The notes under the pieces were generated by a model. The model saw nothing but the letters and a program-made list of their open reading frames with translations, was not told the origin of the DNA and did not search any database. A stretch of DNA of 64,000 nt, taken from contig NADL03000172.1 of the NCBI GenBank assembly GCA_002205965.3, positions 1-64,000 on the forward strand, given 5' to 3'. A program made the translations under genes and the position numbers. This DNA comes from Kappaphycus alvarezii. Its lineage: Eukaryota; Rhodophyta; Florideophyceae; Gigartinales; Solieriaceae. The stretch's first letter is position 1, and the number at the start of each line of letters is the position of its first letter. This document shows positions 46,862 through 58,669 of this stretch, piece after piece.

Positions 46862-48331
46862 TATTAGAATTCGAAGTAAGTTTCACCAACAGATGTCGCG
46901 AAAATTCAAGGATTAGAGTAGAAAAAGCAGATGGGCGGCGTTACCGGCGAGTCTGAAAAAAACGTAGTCATTCTGCTAGTGTAGAACAGTTGGTTAAGTT
47001 GGTAATAAAATTGTTGATGCTATTTTTTTACTTCAGTGCGCAAGGCGGCTAGACCTCTTGTAGGCAGTAGATGCCGCCGACTATCCACAGCACATCAACT
47101 AACTACTTAGACTAAATTCCGTAGGTGATAGTCTTGCGGACGGTCCTAGTGACCCTTACACTACAACACTCCTAGCAGGCATCGCTAACAGTACAAAAGG
47201 GTAGAGAAACTATAGACCAAGTAGGATAGAAATAGCAGTAAGGACAAATAGCTACAATACTGGACTGAAAACAGTACATAGATACTGTAATTTTATTGCA
47301 TTAAGTCTCACTATATTGCTAGCTAAGAGCTAACAGGATGGTCCACGTCGTCCACGTGCAGGGACATGCGCGAGAAAATAGCTTGCGCAACTGACGACCA
47401 GATAGTGCAACTAATGCGACTCAACACGCCCTTGCGGATCACTCCGACAGGGTGCCGAACTTCTCCGCAATACGCGGCAGAAGACCCTCTATGATGAGGA
47501 AGGCGAAGGTGACCCCAGAGAATCAAATGCAAGCGGTTGAAATTCAAAGTTGGGGGCTTGGGTCAGGTTTTCTGAGGGCGGTGGCAGACGCCGCGAAATT
47601 TTTCATTCCAGGTCAGTCACCTCGTTGCGTGAGCGATAGCCGCGGCACCCCCTATTTCGCGGGTGGCCGCGATCGTACGTTGTCCTTGAACGGAGAGACG
47701 ACGGTGACATCACAGGCAATGGGGCGGACCGCGTTGCCGTCGGGGACAAGCGGTGGGTGGACAAGGATGTCAGCGGGTCGAAGCTCAGTACCTGGGACAA
47801 GGAGTGGGGCCTCCAACTGACAGTCTAGGCCTGCTGCGCGGGCGATACGACTGGCGATGACGTTGCGTAGCGAGTTATGCCGGTGTTTTCGACCGATAGA
47901 TTTTATGTATCCTGTATTTGGACAACAACAATCAATGTAAAACTACAGCAATTCCATTTTATTACGTACGAATAGTGCTGACAAAGAACTCTGCGGTAGA
48001 TGATTTTAATTGATAGATTTTAGATTATTTTATTGTACTTTACACTGTAAGTTGGGCTACACAACTGTACTGTATTTCGTCAGTTACGTACTCTACAGTA
48101 TACTTTCGACTTGCACACCTCTGGCATGGTAATCTAAAGTGTAAAAGAATGGTTCATGTTGCATTCCGCGAACCATTACCACCATAAAACAAAAATCAAC
48201 AACAAAGACAGCAAAGATTGTGTCCCTCCCTCCCCCCCATTATTGTGTCGGTATAGCAAAAACCAATTGGTTGAGATTCGGCTGTCGGACCCGCTCATCT
48301 AGGGGGCGAAAACACATTCTGGAATTAAACA
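46862..48331 (+). repeat. Copia-3 5' LTR, split by an insertion
   Basis: The LTR begins TATTAGAATTCGAAGTA (46862) and stops at 46893. Homology to the 3' LTR resumes at 47934 with AATGTAAAACTACAG and continues to about 48331 (ending AAACA). The intervening kilobase is absent from the 3' LTR. Confidence 0.85.
46896..47925 (-). mobile_element. LINE 3' fragment nested in the Copia-3 5' LTR
   Basis: The inserted kilobase, read leftward, encodes a LINE-type C-terminal domain: ELRPADILVHPPLVPDG and CDVTVVSPFKDN (about 47650-47815), then FDSLGSPSPSSS and a basic tail to about 47330, across several frames. It is a relative, not a close copy, of the C-terminal domains at 27979 and 46150. The flanks 'caacagatg' and 'caacaatcaatg' could be an eroded target duplication of about 12 bp. 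5' truncation is typical of LINE insertions. Confidence 0.65.
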
Positions 48332-48837
48332 TTCGCTCTCTTCGACACTAACTCTTTCACCGCCAGTTTTCCCCCCTCGTATTTGTGGTCCTCGGCTGTT
48401 CTGTGCTCTTGGTATTTTTTCTTGCTTCTGGCCTTGGTGTTCTTCTTGTTCTTGGAGTTGATTCTCATTTTGATTTTGCTTCTGGTCTTGTTGCTTCTGG
48501 TCTTTTTCAGTGTTCGGTGTTGGTCAGCAGTTGTTCTCGCTCTTGCTTGGTGCTCGGTTGCTGGTGGAACTCTGCGGTTTATCTGGGAATCTACATTGCT
48601 CGCTGGTGAAAATTCAGTTCTGATGTGGCTGGTCGTCTACCTGGTGGAACATTTCTCTGTTGCTTTATTATTTGAGTCTTTACGTTTTAAGCTTTAGCTT
48701 TCATTGATCACTTAGCTGTTCTGAGTATCTTTGTTGGGTCTCTTATAACTAGTAAGTTAACCTATAGCATTACTTACAGGCAAGTAAAAGGTATCTAACG
48801 TACTGACCATTGAATTTATAGTTTCTTCCATACGTGA
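48332..48837 (+). other. Copia-3 leader
   Basis: Non-coding leader with a T/C-rich, 'cttctggtcttg'-like imperfect repeat at 48410-48540. The Leu-rich open frames there follow from the pyrimidine-rich repeat. No initiator tRNA-Met primer binding site of the Copia-1 kind is visible. Confidence 0.45.
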
Positions 48838-49530
48838 GCACTTGGAGGACATCTTCAGTTCAGGGCTTGACTCTGACGAGGGACGGAACCAGGCCCCTGC
48901 TCTCATTGACGACTAGGAAGTGAGTGCTGAGAAGGAAGTCCCAGAAGAGACTCCTCTTTTCCATGCAGTAACGCCTGGCAACAACTTTCCTTCACCGAAC
49001 TCCCCCTCTCTGCCGTCAACGTCGGTCGTGAACTTCGATACTGCCCGTCTCCCCTTCGCTCAACCTGTAACCACGGCTCCTTCTCCTCCTCCTGCACAGT
49101 CTCTCGTTGCCGCTGCTCCTTCTCCCCTGGATCTAACCTTTCGAATCCACAGGCTCCCCGTCCCCCCAATGCCACAGCCTCAAGCAGTCGTCCGTCCTCT
49201 GTGCCCTCCAGGTCTCGTCGGGTGCAGCCCATCGACGAAGGGCTTTCTCACCACATCTACTGAATGCCTAACGACCTAATTAAAAAGAAGAAGAAGGAAA
49301 GAATCCCAAAGGTTTTCTGCAAGCCGTGCAACCGCAAATTATCCTCCTAGCTCCAACGCAAGGTACATGAAGAAGGAAAGGAACACATCTATGAGGTCTT
49401 GAAATTGGATTATCCGAACGGATTCCGCTGCGAGCTGTGCAAGGTAATCATTCAAACAAGCCTGACACAGAACGCGATAATCTCAGCAAAAAACACGTCA
49501 ACATCGAGAAAATCCGCTTAGGCCTTCGAT
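48838..49530 (+). pseudogene. Pro-rich ORF with two U1/matrin-like zinc fingers ahead of Copia-3 gag
   Basis: An acidic start (EHLEDIFSSGLDSDEG) is followed by a Pro/Ser-rich linker (48920-49279). Then comes FCKPCNRKLSS, a stop codon, LQRKVHEEGKEH (49317-49390): C-x2-C, a spacer of about 12, H-x5-H, the U1/matrin-type finger layout. A second C-x2-C (CELC, 49432-49443) has a matching H-x-H tail (KKHVNIEK) in the next frame. A candidate intron (GTACGAGT to TTTCAG, about 49538-49581) follows. Such fingers bind double-stranded RNA or RNA-protein complexes in known proteins; the role here is unknown. It may be part of gag or a captured gene. Confidence 0.5.
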
Positions 49531-49739
49531 ACCGTAGGTACGAGTACCCAACTTCTTTTTCTATACTTTCATCCAATTTCAGTTGATCTTTTAAAACCCT
49601 TGATAATTGAAACCCTCCCAATTATTGACCCTTTACTGCTCCAACACATTGCAAAAGGCCGGTTATTAAAATGGTGATAGTGGAGTGCATCCGAAACACC
49701 CTTAATGCGTTCAAACTTACGTCCGAGTCGCATTTTGAC

Positions 49740-50980
49740 GTCAAAGCTTCCCTTTCCCTTTACATCAACACAGAACTGCAGCTCTTATACACTACGGATT
49801 TTCTTCCTGATCCGGCGATATTATTCAGGCTTTTCCGAGACTGAGTGATGCTAAAAGGGCTACAATATACGCAGCATCCGAAAATTTAGCGAATATCTTG
49901 CATTCCATCCATGTTATATGACCTGGAACGGGATAAAAGGGAAGCATACGAGATACTCTCCACCGCTAGAAGATATTCCTATGTGCCTTCACCTTCCAAA
50001 AGAAATGAGAAATATCGCCATGTTGACGATTCTTAAGTCTCCCACAACTTTGCCACTCGTTTAAAGCACACAGAAAAGTTCACTAGTAAACTTGGTGAGG
50101 ATATCAATGATTACATATCCAATTACCTTGATGCCACTGCGGATTTCGAACTCAATAACAATAAGGAGTTACAATAATTTCATAGTTTTTTTGATGGTGA
50201 AGCGAAAATGTTTTATTGTGAGCATATATCTGGGCAATTGTGAAATGTTTGCAGCAGCGTTGTCTATAATGAGGGAAGAGTACAATAGATTTACTCGTCA
50301 GAATCGCATTTGTAAGCACTTACAAAGTTTCTTAATATTAAGATTGTCCGCTATATGATCGAAATCAAGCGTTGTACTGTGCCCGAGGCTTTGGAAGAAC
50401 TAAGGAAAAAATCACTAAAATTCTCCGCAAGGACCCTTACAGCACAGTTTTGAAGAAGATAAATTCGAATATCTCTTTAAAGACTTCATTGGTGCCCCCT
50501 AGGCCAAAGCATCGATTGAGGATGCCCTATGTGCAAAAAAACATTGTATTTTTCAACATCTATATGTCACAGCCTGGCTATCTATTTTTTTTGCGCGCGC
50601 ATGCTGTTCTTACTACTGTACGGACAGCCTTCAAATAAGATCGCGATCATCTGCTCCCGCTTCGTATCTAATCCGTTATGAACAAGCCAAACGATTGAAT
50701 GGCTCCGGTAAAGATACCCGTGGTAAAAATGGCGTTGACTGCTTCGGCAATGTTCGTCATTATAACAATTGTCGCAACAAAAAACATTTTATTCGAGACT
50801 GTCCAATGCCACGTAACGCCACGAATAATGTCCATAAATCATTAGGAAGGAATCCTCACCGTGCCAAGCAAATACCGTTCGACTATGTCAACAAGTCGAG
50901 GAAGCTATGTTTAATGATGAGGAAGATGTTCAGTATCCATTCTACGACACCGAGGAGAAATTCAATGCTCCAAAGAGGTT
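49740..50980 (+). pseudogene. Copia-3 gag with CCHC-like knuckle
   Basis: Broken frames give an INTELQLLYTTDFLPDPA segment (about 49770), KLGEDINDYISNYLDATADF (about 50085-50145), YMIEIKRCTVPEALEELRK (about 50355-50410) and a basic tail. The last part (50695-50940) holds YNNCRNKKHFIRDC, which fits the zinc knuckle C-x2-C-x4-H-x4-C with its first Cys changed to Tyr (Cys codon at 50770-50772). Together these are a typical Copia gag. Confidence 0.65.
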
Positions 50981-51099
50981 GAAGAAGGTAAATAAAGCAA
51001 TGAAAAAGAAAACTACGATACTACTCACAATTTTCACAATGAAATAATGGAGCCCGAGCTTGACAGCTTTGGTGTCGACGTTGATCCCATGTATTTTCT

Positions 51100-52720
51100 G
51101 TAATGAACAGTAAGTATCCCTCCCGTATAAGAAAATTCTCATTCGTTACTGCTCTCCACAAAATTAGGTCTCCTTCCCCAGTCGATAGAAGGTCAAGTTT
51201 CAGTCGGTGCATCTGCGTTCATGGTAAAAAGGTACAGCCTTACACTTTTTTTTTGACAGATGCAGAAACAATTTACCTGAAAGGTAAACAAAGTCTGAAT
51301 GGACAAACGGAATGGAAGGGCGCATGCATTGACTGTGGTGCGAAGGGAACAGTGATCGGTCTTCAACAATCCCGTGCTTTTTGTCAGTTCATTGGAGCAA
51401 AGCTCAAATTGAGTAAAATCAAGAACTTACTTATACAGGTTCGACAAAGCATCAAGCGCGCTATCGGCTTGATCAACATTAAAGTCCCACCGCCTACATC
51501 CCCTTTCTCAATGAAGGTTGATTTCGTTAACTCAGACATACCATTCCTATAAGGACTTGACACAACCGACAAATTGCAGCTATATTTCAACAGTGTGGAA
51601 AATACGGTTTGTAATCCGGCCCATAAATGGAAGATGCCTGTACTTCGTAAAAATGGTCACGCATATCTCCTATAGAATCAAGATTTCATCAAATTTCACA
51701 TTACGAGCTGACCAAAACTTCATCGAGGGTTCTATTACCCGTCCACTGATAAGTTACTGAGCCTTCTCAACAGAGCTTGACCAGAAGATTGTGATGTCAA
51801 TACGAAAAAAATCCTGGAGAAGATTTCGCGACATTGCGACACATTTCAGCGCCTTGGTCCTACTCCTGTTCGTTTTAAGGTATCCATGCTAGTAACAGAT
51901 GAACTAGTGTTCGGGAATAACTTCTCGGTTTGATGTTTCTCAAATCATCCAGTTCTTCATGTCATCGACATAGCAACTCATTTCACTAGCGCTGTTTTCT
52001 TGGATCAGAACTCAGCATACAATCAGGGTGTTAAAGGAATCTGTATGAAATTTCTAAAGTCTTGGTGCTTAGAATGTAATGGCTATCCCAATCAGATTCG
52101 CACCGAGGATTGATCAGTCGTTACCTCTCCCCGATAGAAGGATATCTTGAATGGATGTGTATCGAGCTTAGAATAACTGGTGTCGAAGCTCGTAAGTCTC
52201 TCGATATTGGGGTAATACTTCATGCTGTACTACGTCGTGTCTATTTAAAGGTATATCGGACCTACCCCAATATCAAAAATGAGCTTTTACTCTAGATTGC
52301 TAACAAGCAATGAATGAAACCATCGGAGAATATGGTTTAGTCCGTTCACTTCTGGTACTCGGAATACAGCCTAGATTCCCAGTTCTAAACTCTAGGCTAC
52401 CACAGCAAAGTGCACACATGAAAAGTATTGCTGATTCCATGACGGAAATGAACAATATAGTTGCAGAAAGACGTATCGCAACTGCTTTACGTAGCAATGT
52501 CCCTTCTGCAACAGATAGAGTTTACTACCCTAGTGATTAAGTTCTCATCGTCAGAGAGAAAGAGAGGAAATAATTAGGTCCTTACACGGTTATAGAATTT
52601 CATGACAAAATAGTTAATGTTCAGAGGGGAAATTCGCCGATGTAACGTTTCAATACCCAACAAGCGAGACCTTACTTTCGTGAACTAGGAGAAGAAAATA
52701 TTGACCCCTCGGAATTATTC
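51100..52720 (+). pseudogene. Copia-3 protease and integrase
   Basis: The open frame 51103-51552 carries the protease: WKGACIDCGAKGTVIGL, where D-C-G (Asp 51331-51333) replaces the usual D-[ST]-G, then VDFVNSDIPFL-GLD, the retropepsin flap/LLG region. Next, a GAG-pre-integrase segment (RKNGHAYL, then LHRGFYYPSTDKLLSLLNRA) leads into the zinc-binding part and the core: VSMLVTDELVFGNNFS (first Asp about 51898), LHVIDIATHFTSAVFLDQN, and a degraded region near 52110-52210 where the Glu should be. MNETIGEYGLV (52308) and VAERRIATALRSN follow. Multiple frame changes and stops. Confidence 0.75.
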
Positions 52721-52867
52721 CCCCCTCTGAATTCTATTAAACTATGTTGAAACCATTCCGTTCCAAAAAAAGCCCCCCTTGTCCTCTCTTCTCTGCTCAA
52801 CTCACAGACACTATTAATACGAAAGATCCCCGGGAAAGAATTTGGTCCAGCTAAGCGAAAATAAATC

Positions 52868-53960
52868 ATGGGACTTACTGAGCGTGGAACATGGAAAGTA
52901 GTAAGCAAGGATGAAGTTCCAGATAATTTCAACGTTCTAGACAGAAGATTTGTACTTGCCATCAAGGACTCCGGCACTGATCGCGAAGTATGGAAAGCTA
53001 GATTCGTTGTCCGCAGAAATAGGTGTAAAAAGAAAGAATTTATTGTTCATGATAGCAGATTTACTCGCCAACATTCAATTCGCATACTGGTTGGACTCGG
53101 ATGTTACACAGATATATTTACAAAGTGCCGAGAAAATCCTAAGAGGCATTTATGTGAAGCCAACCAAGGAGTTCGAGCTTGGTATTGATGCAATGCTACA
53201 GCTTCTAAAGGAACTTTATGGACTCCCTGATAGCGGTGATTACTGCGGAAGAACGATATACTAGCATCTTCGATCTGATCTTGGAATAGAATCCCCAACT
53301 AATGACGGATCATTCTTCTTCAAGATGCTCGACAAGAAGCTTTGTGGTCTTCGCGTGAAATACTTCTACGATTTACTACAAGATAGAAATGAACACTTTA
53401 AAAAATACTGAATGAAAACAAAGCATCTCTTTAAATGCAAACGTAGAGAATATGGCAACATCCAATTCTCTGGAGCGCAGATCGAGAGAACGCCCTTCAG
53501 CTTCGAAGTGCATAAATACGACTACATAAAGAGACCCATGCTACTCCCTCCTGATGCATACTCAGTTCTTACAAATCTCAGAAGGCTAAACTTGCTTGCG
53601 TATCGTACAATACACCTGAAGTTTCATTTTGAGTCGCTCAAGCTGCTCAACTTGCAGACGATGTGTCCAGAAAAGATCCCTAAAAGCATATGAAGAGAAT
53701 TAATCTCGCTTTACATTTTGTCAAGAATGACAACTTTATGAGACTCAAGTCCCAAAGCTCGATGCTAATTCACTTCATCTACGAGTTTATTCCGACGCAT
53801 CTTTTGCGACAATTATTGACGGATAGTCACAGCTTGGTTAGATTATATTATTTTCAGATGACACTGCAAAATTTCAACCTCTCTACTGGTCGTCGCAGAG
53901 GTCTAAACGTGTGACTAGATCTGTGCTTGGCAGTGAAGTTATGGCATTAGCTGACATACA
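52868..53960 (+). pseudogene. Copia-3 reverse transcriptase and truncated RNase H
   Basis: RT starts MGLTERGTWKVVSKDEVPD, then RFVLAIKDSGTDREVWKARF. In the next frame come WLDSDVTQIYLQSA (first Asp about 53100) and LLKELYGLPDSGDY. The YVDD box reads YFYD (53361-53372), which would abolish catalysis. RNase H has VYSDASFAT-like remains (Asp 53794-53796) and GSEVMALAD (about 53930). Its last third, with the final Asp and AD-LTK block, is missing, because the polypurine tract follows at once. Confidence 0.8.
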
Positions 53961-53973
53961 GAAAAGGTGGGAA
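53960..53973 (+). other. Copia-3 polypurine tract
   Basis: AGAAAAGGTGGGAA lies directly before the TGTTAGAATTCG start of the 3' LTR. Confidence 0.75.
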
Positions 53974-54449
53974 TGTTAGAATTCGAAGTAGGTTTCATCA
54001 ACAGACAATGTAAAACTACAGCAATTCCATTTTATTACGTACGAATAGTGCTGACAAAGAACTCTGCGGTAGATGATTTTAATTGATAGATTTTAGATTA
54101 TTTTATTGTACTTTATACTGTAAGTTAGGCTACACAACTGTACTGTATTTCGTCAGTTTCGTACTCTATAGTATACTTTTGACTTGCACACCTCTGGCAT
54201 GGTAATCAAAAGTGTAAAAGAACGGTTCATGTTGCATTCCGCGCACTATCACCACCATAAAACAAAAAACATCAACAAAGACAGTAAAGCTTGTTTGCAT
54301 ACCCCCCCCATTATTGTGCCCGGTATAGCACAAACCAATTGGCCGAGACTCAGCTGCCGCTCCCGCTCATCTGCGGAGCGAAACTGCATAAAGGAAGACA
54401 GACCCATTTGTCTTTTTCTTTGAATATACTGGAATTAGAACCATAAACA
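53974..54449 (+). repeat. Copia-3 3' LTR
   Basis: Starts TGTTAGAATTCGAAGTAGG and ends ATAAACA. It aligns with the 5' LTR on both sides of the nested insertion and carries about 40 extra bases near 54392-54430 ('ggaagacagacccatttgtc'). Confidence 0.82.
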
Positions 54450-54459
54450 TGTTTTCTAA

Positions 54460-55640
54460 TTATCTACTAAGAACCCTAGTGACAGGTCTACAAGTAAACC
54501 GGATCAATTTTTTCAAACTATTACACGCCAAATTGGTAATCTCACCGCGAGTACGAACAAGGTGCATTGCTAATAGCCTACAATCTTGACTCGATGGTTT
54601 CAGTTTACGGGCTCTTTCCGCCCTTCACGACAGCCATATCTCACGAGTTTTCCGTTGCTACTCTGCTGAAGGTCTCTCGCGAGCTTACCGGACGGCTTCC
54701 TAAGCTTTCTCTCTACATCACTGCTAACGCTCGTAGCTATCCTGCTCCTGATGCTCCCGTTCCGGTCTTCCCATTTCATCTCCAGACTGAAGTAAGTCGA
54801 TAAAATCCTCACGAGAGAGTAGCAGACCACTAGTGGTATTCAAATGACCATTTGATATAACGTTAGCATAAGAACGAAGCAAGTGTGCGACTTCACCAAG
54901 TCCTTGCATAACTGCTTATAATTTGTAAATAATTCCTGCCTCGAACTTCTCCCATTGTTTTGGTAATGTAGGTAAGAAATATAAAATTCGCGTAAATGCC
55001 TACATTAAACCGACACCACAACTGACTTCAAATGAACTCAATGATCACATTTGCGGGTGTTACAGCGTGAAAATAGGTTTAAATAATGAATTAAAATAGA
55101 GTATATATATCATTTGAGAGCTCCTTGCCAGAGGACATTGACAGCAGTCAGCTTTTGATTGCCTTACGGACGTTATGCGTAAAAGACGAAAAAAGCTTAG
55201 TATAGTGCTTTCGTCCTATGAATTCTGTGAGAAGGGAGGGAAACTACAATAATTGTTGAACGGATCGTAAAAGGGAGTCGTAAAAGGCGGTCGTAAAATG
55301 TGCCCATGTGCTCTTTACGTGTTTGTGATTACTGATGATGAAACCATATTGATAGGAATTATTCGAGGGAAGCATTCATGATTTAACTTATTGAATCAGT
55401 ACTTATTGGAATTCAATATTTCAGTCTGTTAATTTTAAGTGATCACGTCCGATACATGATTTTTAATGGAATTACGTAATGAAGTATTATGGCCTCATTG
55501 GACAAGTACAACTCGTCAACAGGGTTACAATATTTACTATTAAAGCACTTACTGCACAAGAAATGAGTCGAAATAAGGCAGAAAAACGATCGTTACAGAC
55601 TAGAACTCAGAATCTAAGTAAAAGTGTTATTTTTTCAATT
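54460..55640. other. No firm gene; possible gag-like coiled-coil remnant (minus, 54600-54910)
   Basis: On the minus strand 54909-54724 reads LGEVAHLLRSYANVISNGHL and SREDFIDLLQSGDEM, then continues across stops as a charged R/E/A-rich stretch that looks like a coiled coil. This resembles N-terminal gag-like proteins of some elements, but I cannot assign a family. The rest of the interval is AT-rich with nothing recognisable. Confidence 0.3.
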
Positions 55641-56140
55641 TTTATCTTAGTCGTTTACCAACCCGTATTTTACCTTTTGAGGATAATACGTTTTTCTTTG
55701 AAAAGATGCATAACTCTAGCTGTAACATGATCCGAAAGCAAATTGGGAGCAAGCGAAATGTTCTTGAACTTATCCAGTAATTATTTTGTTTCCTCCAAAA
55801 AGCTTTGTGCTCTTTCAAAGAATGTTTCGGAGTCCAAGCCCGCGGGACTAAGATAAAAAACCAGACAGTTTGTAGGGAGTAAATCTTTTGGCGTTTGCCG
55901 ACTTCTGACCCTTTGAACACGGAGTTTTAATAAATGCCTGCGAGAATTGCAACAAGTGTCCAAAAGTTCCCATCCGCACTTATCACTGGCATTAATTTAG
56001 CGTGATCTGCGTTTCCTGTAAAGTGGACCTTTACTGCGATATCTAATCCCTTTGCTTTCATCACACCTTTAACGCGACTAAGCATTACCGTGAGGGTAGA
56101 TGTTACAGTTTCATTTATATTACAGACTTGGTAAGCCAAT
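55640..56140 (-). pseudogene. DDE-superfamily (pogo/Tigger-like) transposase fragment
   Basis: Minus-strand frames 56139-55927 and 55963-55781 read DIAVKVHFTGNADHAKLMPV and SADGNFWTLVAILAG, then DLLPTNCLVFYLSPAGLDSE and FFERAQSFLEETK. This is the order of the middle of a DDE_1-type transposase: a beta-strand 'VISADG-P-VF-G' region followed by the 'S-G-D-FF-W-F' helix. Remains to about 55640 (VMHLFKEKRIIL) fit the next helix. Catalytic acids are not readable and both ends are missing. Confidence 0.5.
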
Positions 56141-56149
56141 GTGATCTTA

Positions 56150-58290
56150 AATCATTCTTAAATATGGGTCAACCTGGCGAATTGCTTGGACAAATTCTCC
56201 AGGGACATTGATCTAGGTCGAGCTTGTTCAAGTTGCGCCTTTTGGCGCAAATTGATTTCTGGGAGATGAAGCAGAAACTTTTTAATGTAGGATTATCCAA
56301 GGCGACCCGCCTTGAATGGAAGCTGTGCTTGACGTTGATTGGGTCCTTAATTAATTCAGAAGGAAGTGGAAAGCAGTTTTCCGCAAACTCAATTATAGTC
56401 CTGAATATCAGGACTTCCTCTCATTTAGAAAGAGCCTTCGTATGCGCCCTGGGATTGACAGTCTCGTGCATCGGTCGAGTAATGTTACGGTGTAGTCTGG
56501 AGTGGTTGACGCGATGTTTCCTTGCTGATGATCGACGAAATATGGCGTTATTTTGTCGTTAATAGAAATTTGCGAAGTAGCTGAATCTCCCTTTGATAAC
56601 CGGGCTCATGTATGCATGTGATGATGTTCCAATGGAGCAAAATGTAGAATATATTCTAATCATATGACGAAAGGATAAAATTTTATATCTAATTTGATAT
56701 AATAGCGTGATAAGAAGACAATTTTGTGGTCTGATTGGCGCGAAAGCTTGTGCACTTTATGGTAGGGTGGTAGGGATGTGAACTTCATTAGAATATTACC
56801 TCAAATTGTTAAAGTTTGTCTGAAATTATGATCCAATTTGCCTACTGGATCCGCTTTCACGCACTTAGATGATATTTTGCAAGTACAAAATGTCTACAAT
56901 GGACGTGAAATACTCTAAGGAAAAGGTGGCTCATTAGTGTTCAGCTGACCGGGGAAACAATTTATTCAATGTCTCACGGCTGGTTCAGGACCATTGTCTG
57001 CGGTATTTCAGTGCTTAAAATAATCCCATAGAATCACAGATACTCGTAGCTAGCGTGAGACGTTAGTATAAGAATAAATAATTTGGAAATATCCTACTAT
57101 CAGGAACCAACAGCTTTCGGAAAGAAAAGCAAAAATTGAAACAAAGAATACTGGGAAACTAAAGTAAAGGGGGAAAGTAGGATTGTTTAAGGAGAATTAT
57201 GGAAAGTTTGGGGGTCTCATGAATTTGAATTCAAATCACGATCGATTGTCTACACTACAGTGCATTTTTTCAAGTAAAGGCACTGAAAAAGTGAAACAAT
57301 ACTTCCGTCGCATAGTGGTTATCGCGACAAACGATTTAGAGTTTCCCAACCGCAAAGGGAACCTTCCGAGTTGACAAAAGAGATTTTTTTATAATTTGAT
57401 ACGTTTCTTCCTACCTTTTTCTATCCATCCTTCAATATACAAGAAATATGACACAATCAAAAAGTGAATAAGTCCATCACACGAAAACGGATGCAAATCC
57501 TGCTACCGAGTGATAACGTAAATCGTTCGTTACGACAAAAAAAGGATCTTAGCAGAGCTATAGACTATATATTTAGTCAAGAAGGACTAGAAGTAAAGAA
57601 TGAATATTTGGTATACTCAAGTAGAGCAAAATCACCCATTCAAATTTTATAGCTCAAATTCTCTATACATTTTACTTATATATAAAAATACAGAAAGAAA
57701 ATCTGATATACCAAAATCTCGCACAAATCACCAATTTATAGTGGACAGCTCAACTTATATTTATAGAGGAGGCTCCCGAACATTAAATGAGTAAATAAAA
57801 TATCTGAAAGTATCTAATTTTCTTCACACCAGATTTTGTTTGGGAGCGATGAAAGGAAACTTAAGTCAAAGGCAAAGAACTTAAGGAAAGGTTCTAAAAT
57901 CTCGAATTTCGAAGCATTACGATCTTAGTCTGCATTTAATTCTAATAATATTCAAGAAAAATCGCAGAAACATAATGCCGCCTGCGAATTTCAAATCAAA
58001 TCTGACTATGCCTTTATCCAGCTTCAATCGTGACCTGAAACTTTGAAATATAAAATGTAGCATTTTAAGCATTGTTAAAGATTCAATGTGGCCTCTGTAT
58101 CAATGCAAAATTGATGTAGAAAAAGCAAAAAATGAGCACTTTTCATGGCAATTAATATGTCTCATTTCCTGAAACATGAGACGTTGATTGCAACTATGCC
58201 TCCTCCTGCGAATTTATTTACATTGAAAGAGGTCCATTAATTTCTCTCTGGGTACTTTATATTATCCTCCTCCATCTTATTTTCGTTGAA
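56150..58290. other. AT-rich interval, no supportable gene
   Basis: A 112-codon plus-strand frame at 56224-56562 lies opposite what may be the N-terminal part of the DDE transposase remnant and is not credible on its own. The rest is AT-rich with short frames only. Confidence 0.4.
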
Positions 58291-58669
58291 CACAATCCTC
58301 ATATCATTTTACACTTCAAACCATCCTTTACTGTAATTATCGATGGTATACCAGTCTTTGAAGTCCTCTTCAACGACAATCCTAACCGTCCAATGAGGGA
58401 TGTGTCAAAAGACTACGTGAATATCCTCCAGTGGAATTTATTTTAAGAAGGATATTACCCTCGGCCAAGTGTAACGTTCCGAATTATCAGGGATTATTTG
58501 TACTTCAAAGGACTTGAATATGTGCCTTATTCAGAGATTGATTGCGTGTATATTGGTTTACCAACTTTACTGTAAACAAAAAAAAGCTGCTCGAAGTAAT
58601 GCGCACTGATTGTTGAGGGTATCCTAAGGTCTTAAAACATGGGAGATCGCTCACCAATCCCTTTTGTTC

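Larger units (their letters stand above)
46862..54449 (+). mobile_element. Copia-3: Ty1/Copia retrotransposon with nested insertion
   Basis: Bounded by related LTRs (46862-48331, interrupted, and 53974-54449). Order: 5' LTR, a leader, a zinc-finger ORF, gag with zinc knuckle, protease, integrase, RT, partial RNase H, polypurine tract, 3' LTR. It is older than Copia-1 and Copia-2: frames are heavily broken, the RT box is mutated, and the LTRs differ by many substitutions. No matching target duplication was found. The family differs from Copia-1 and Copia-2 in sequence and lacks their primer binding site. Confidence 0.85.

Noticed and set aside
48383..48697. Leu/Val-rich frame resembling a membrane protein
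   Set aside because: The hydrophobic run comes from a T/C-rich imperfect repeat in the Copia-3 leader, and a second frame over the same bases looks equally hydrophobic.
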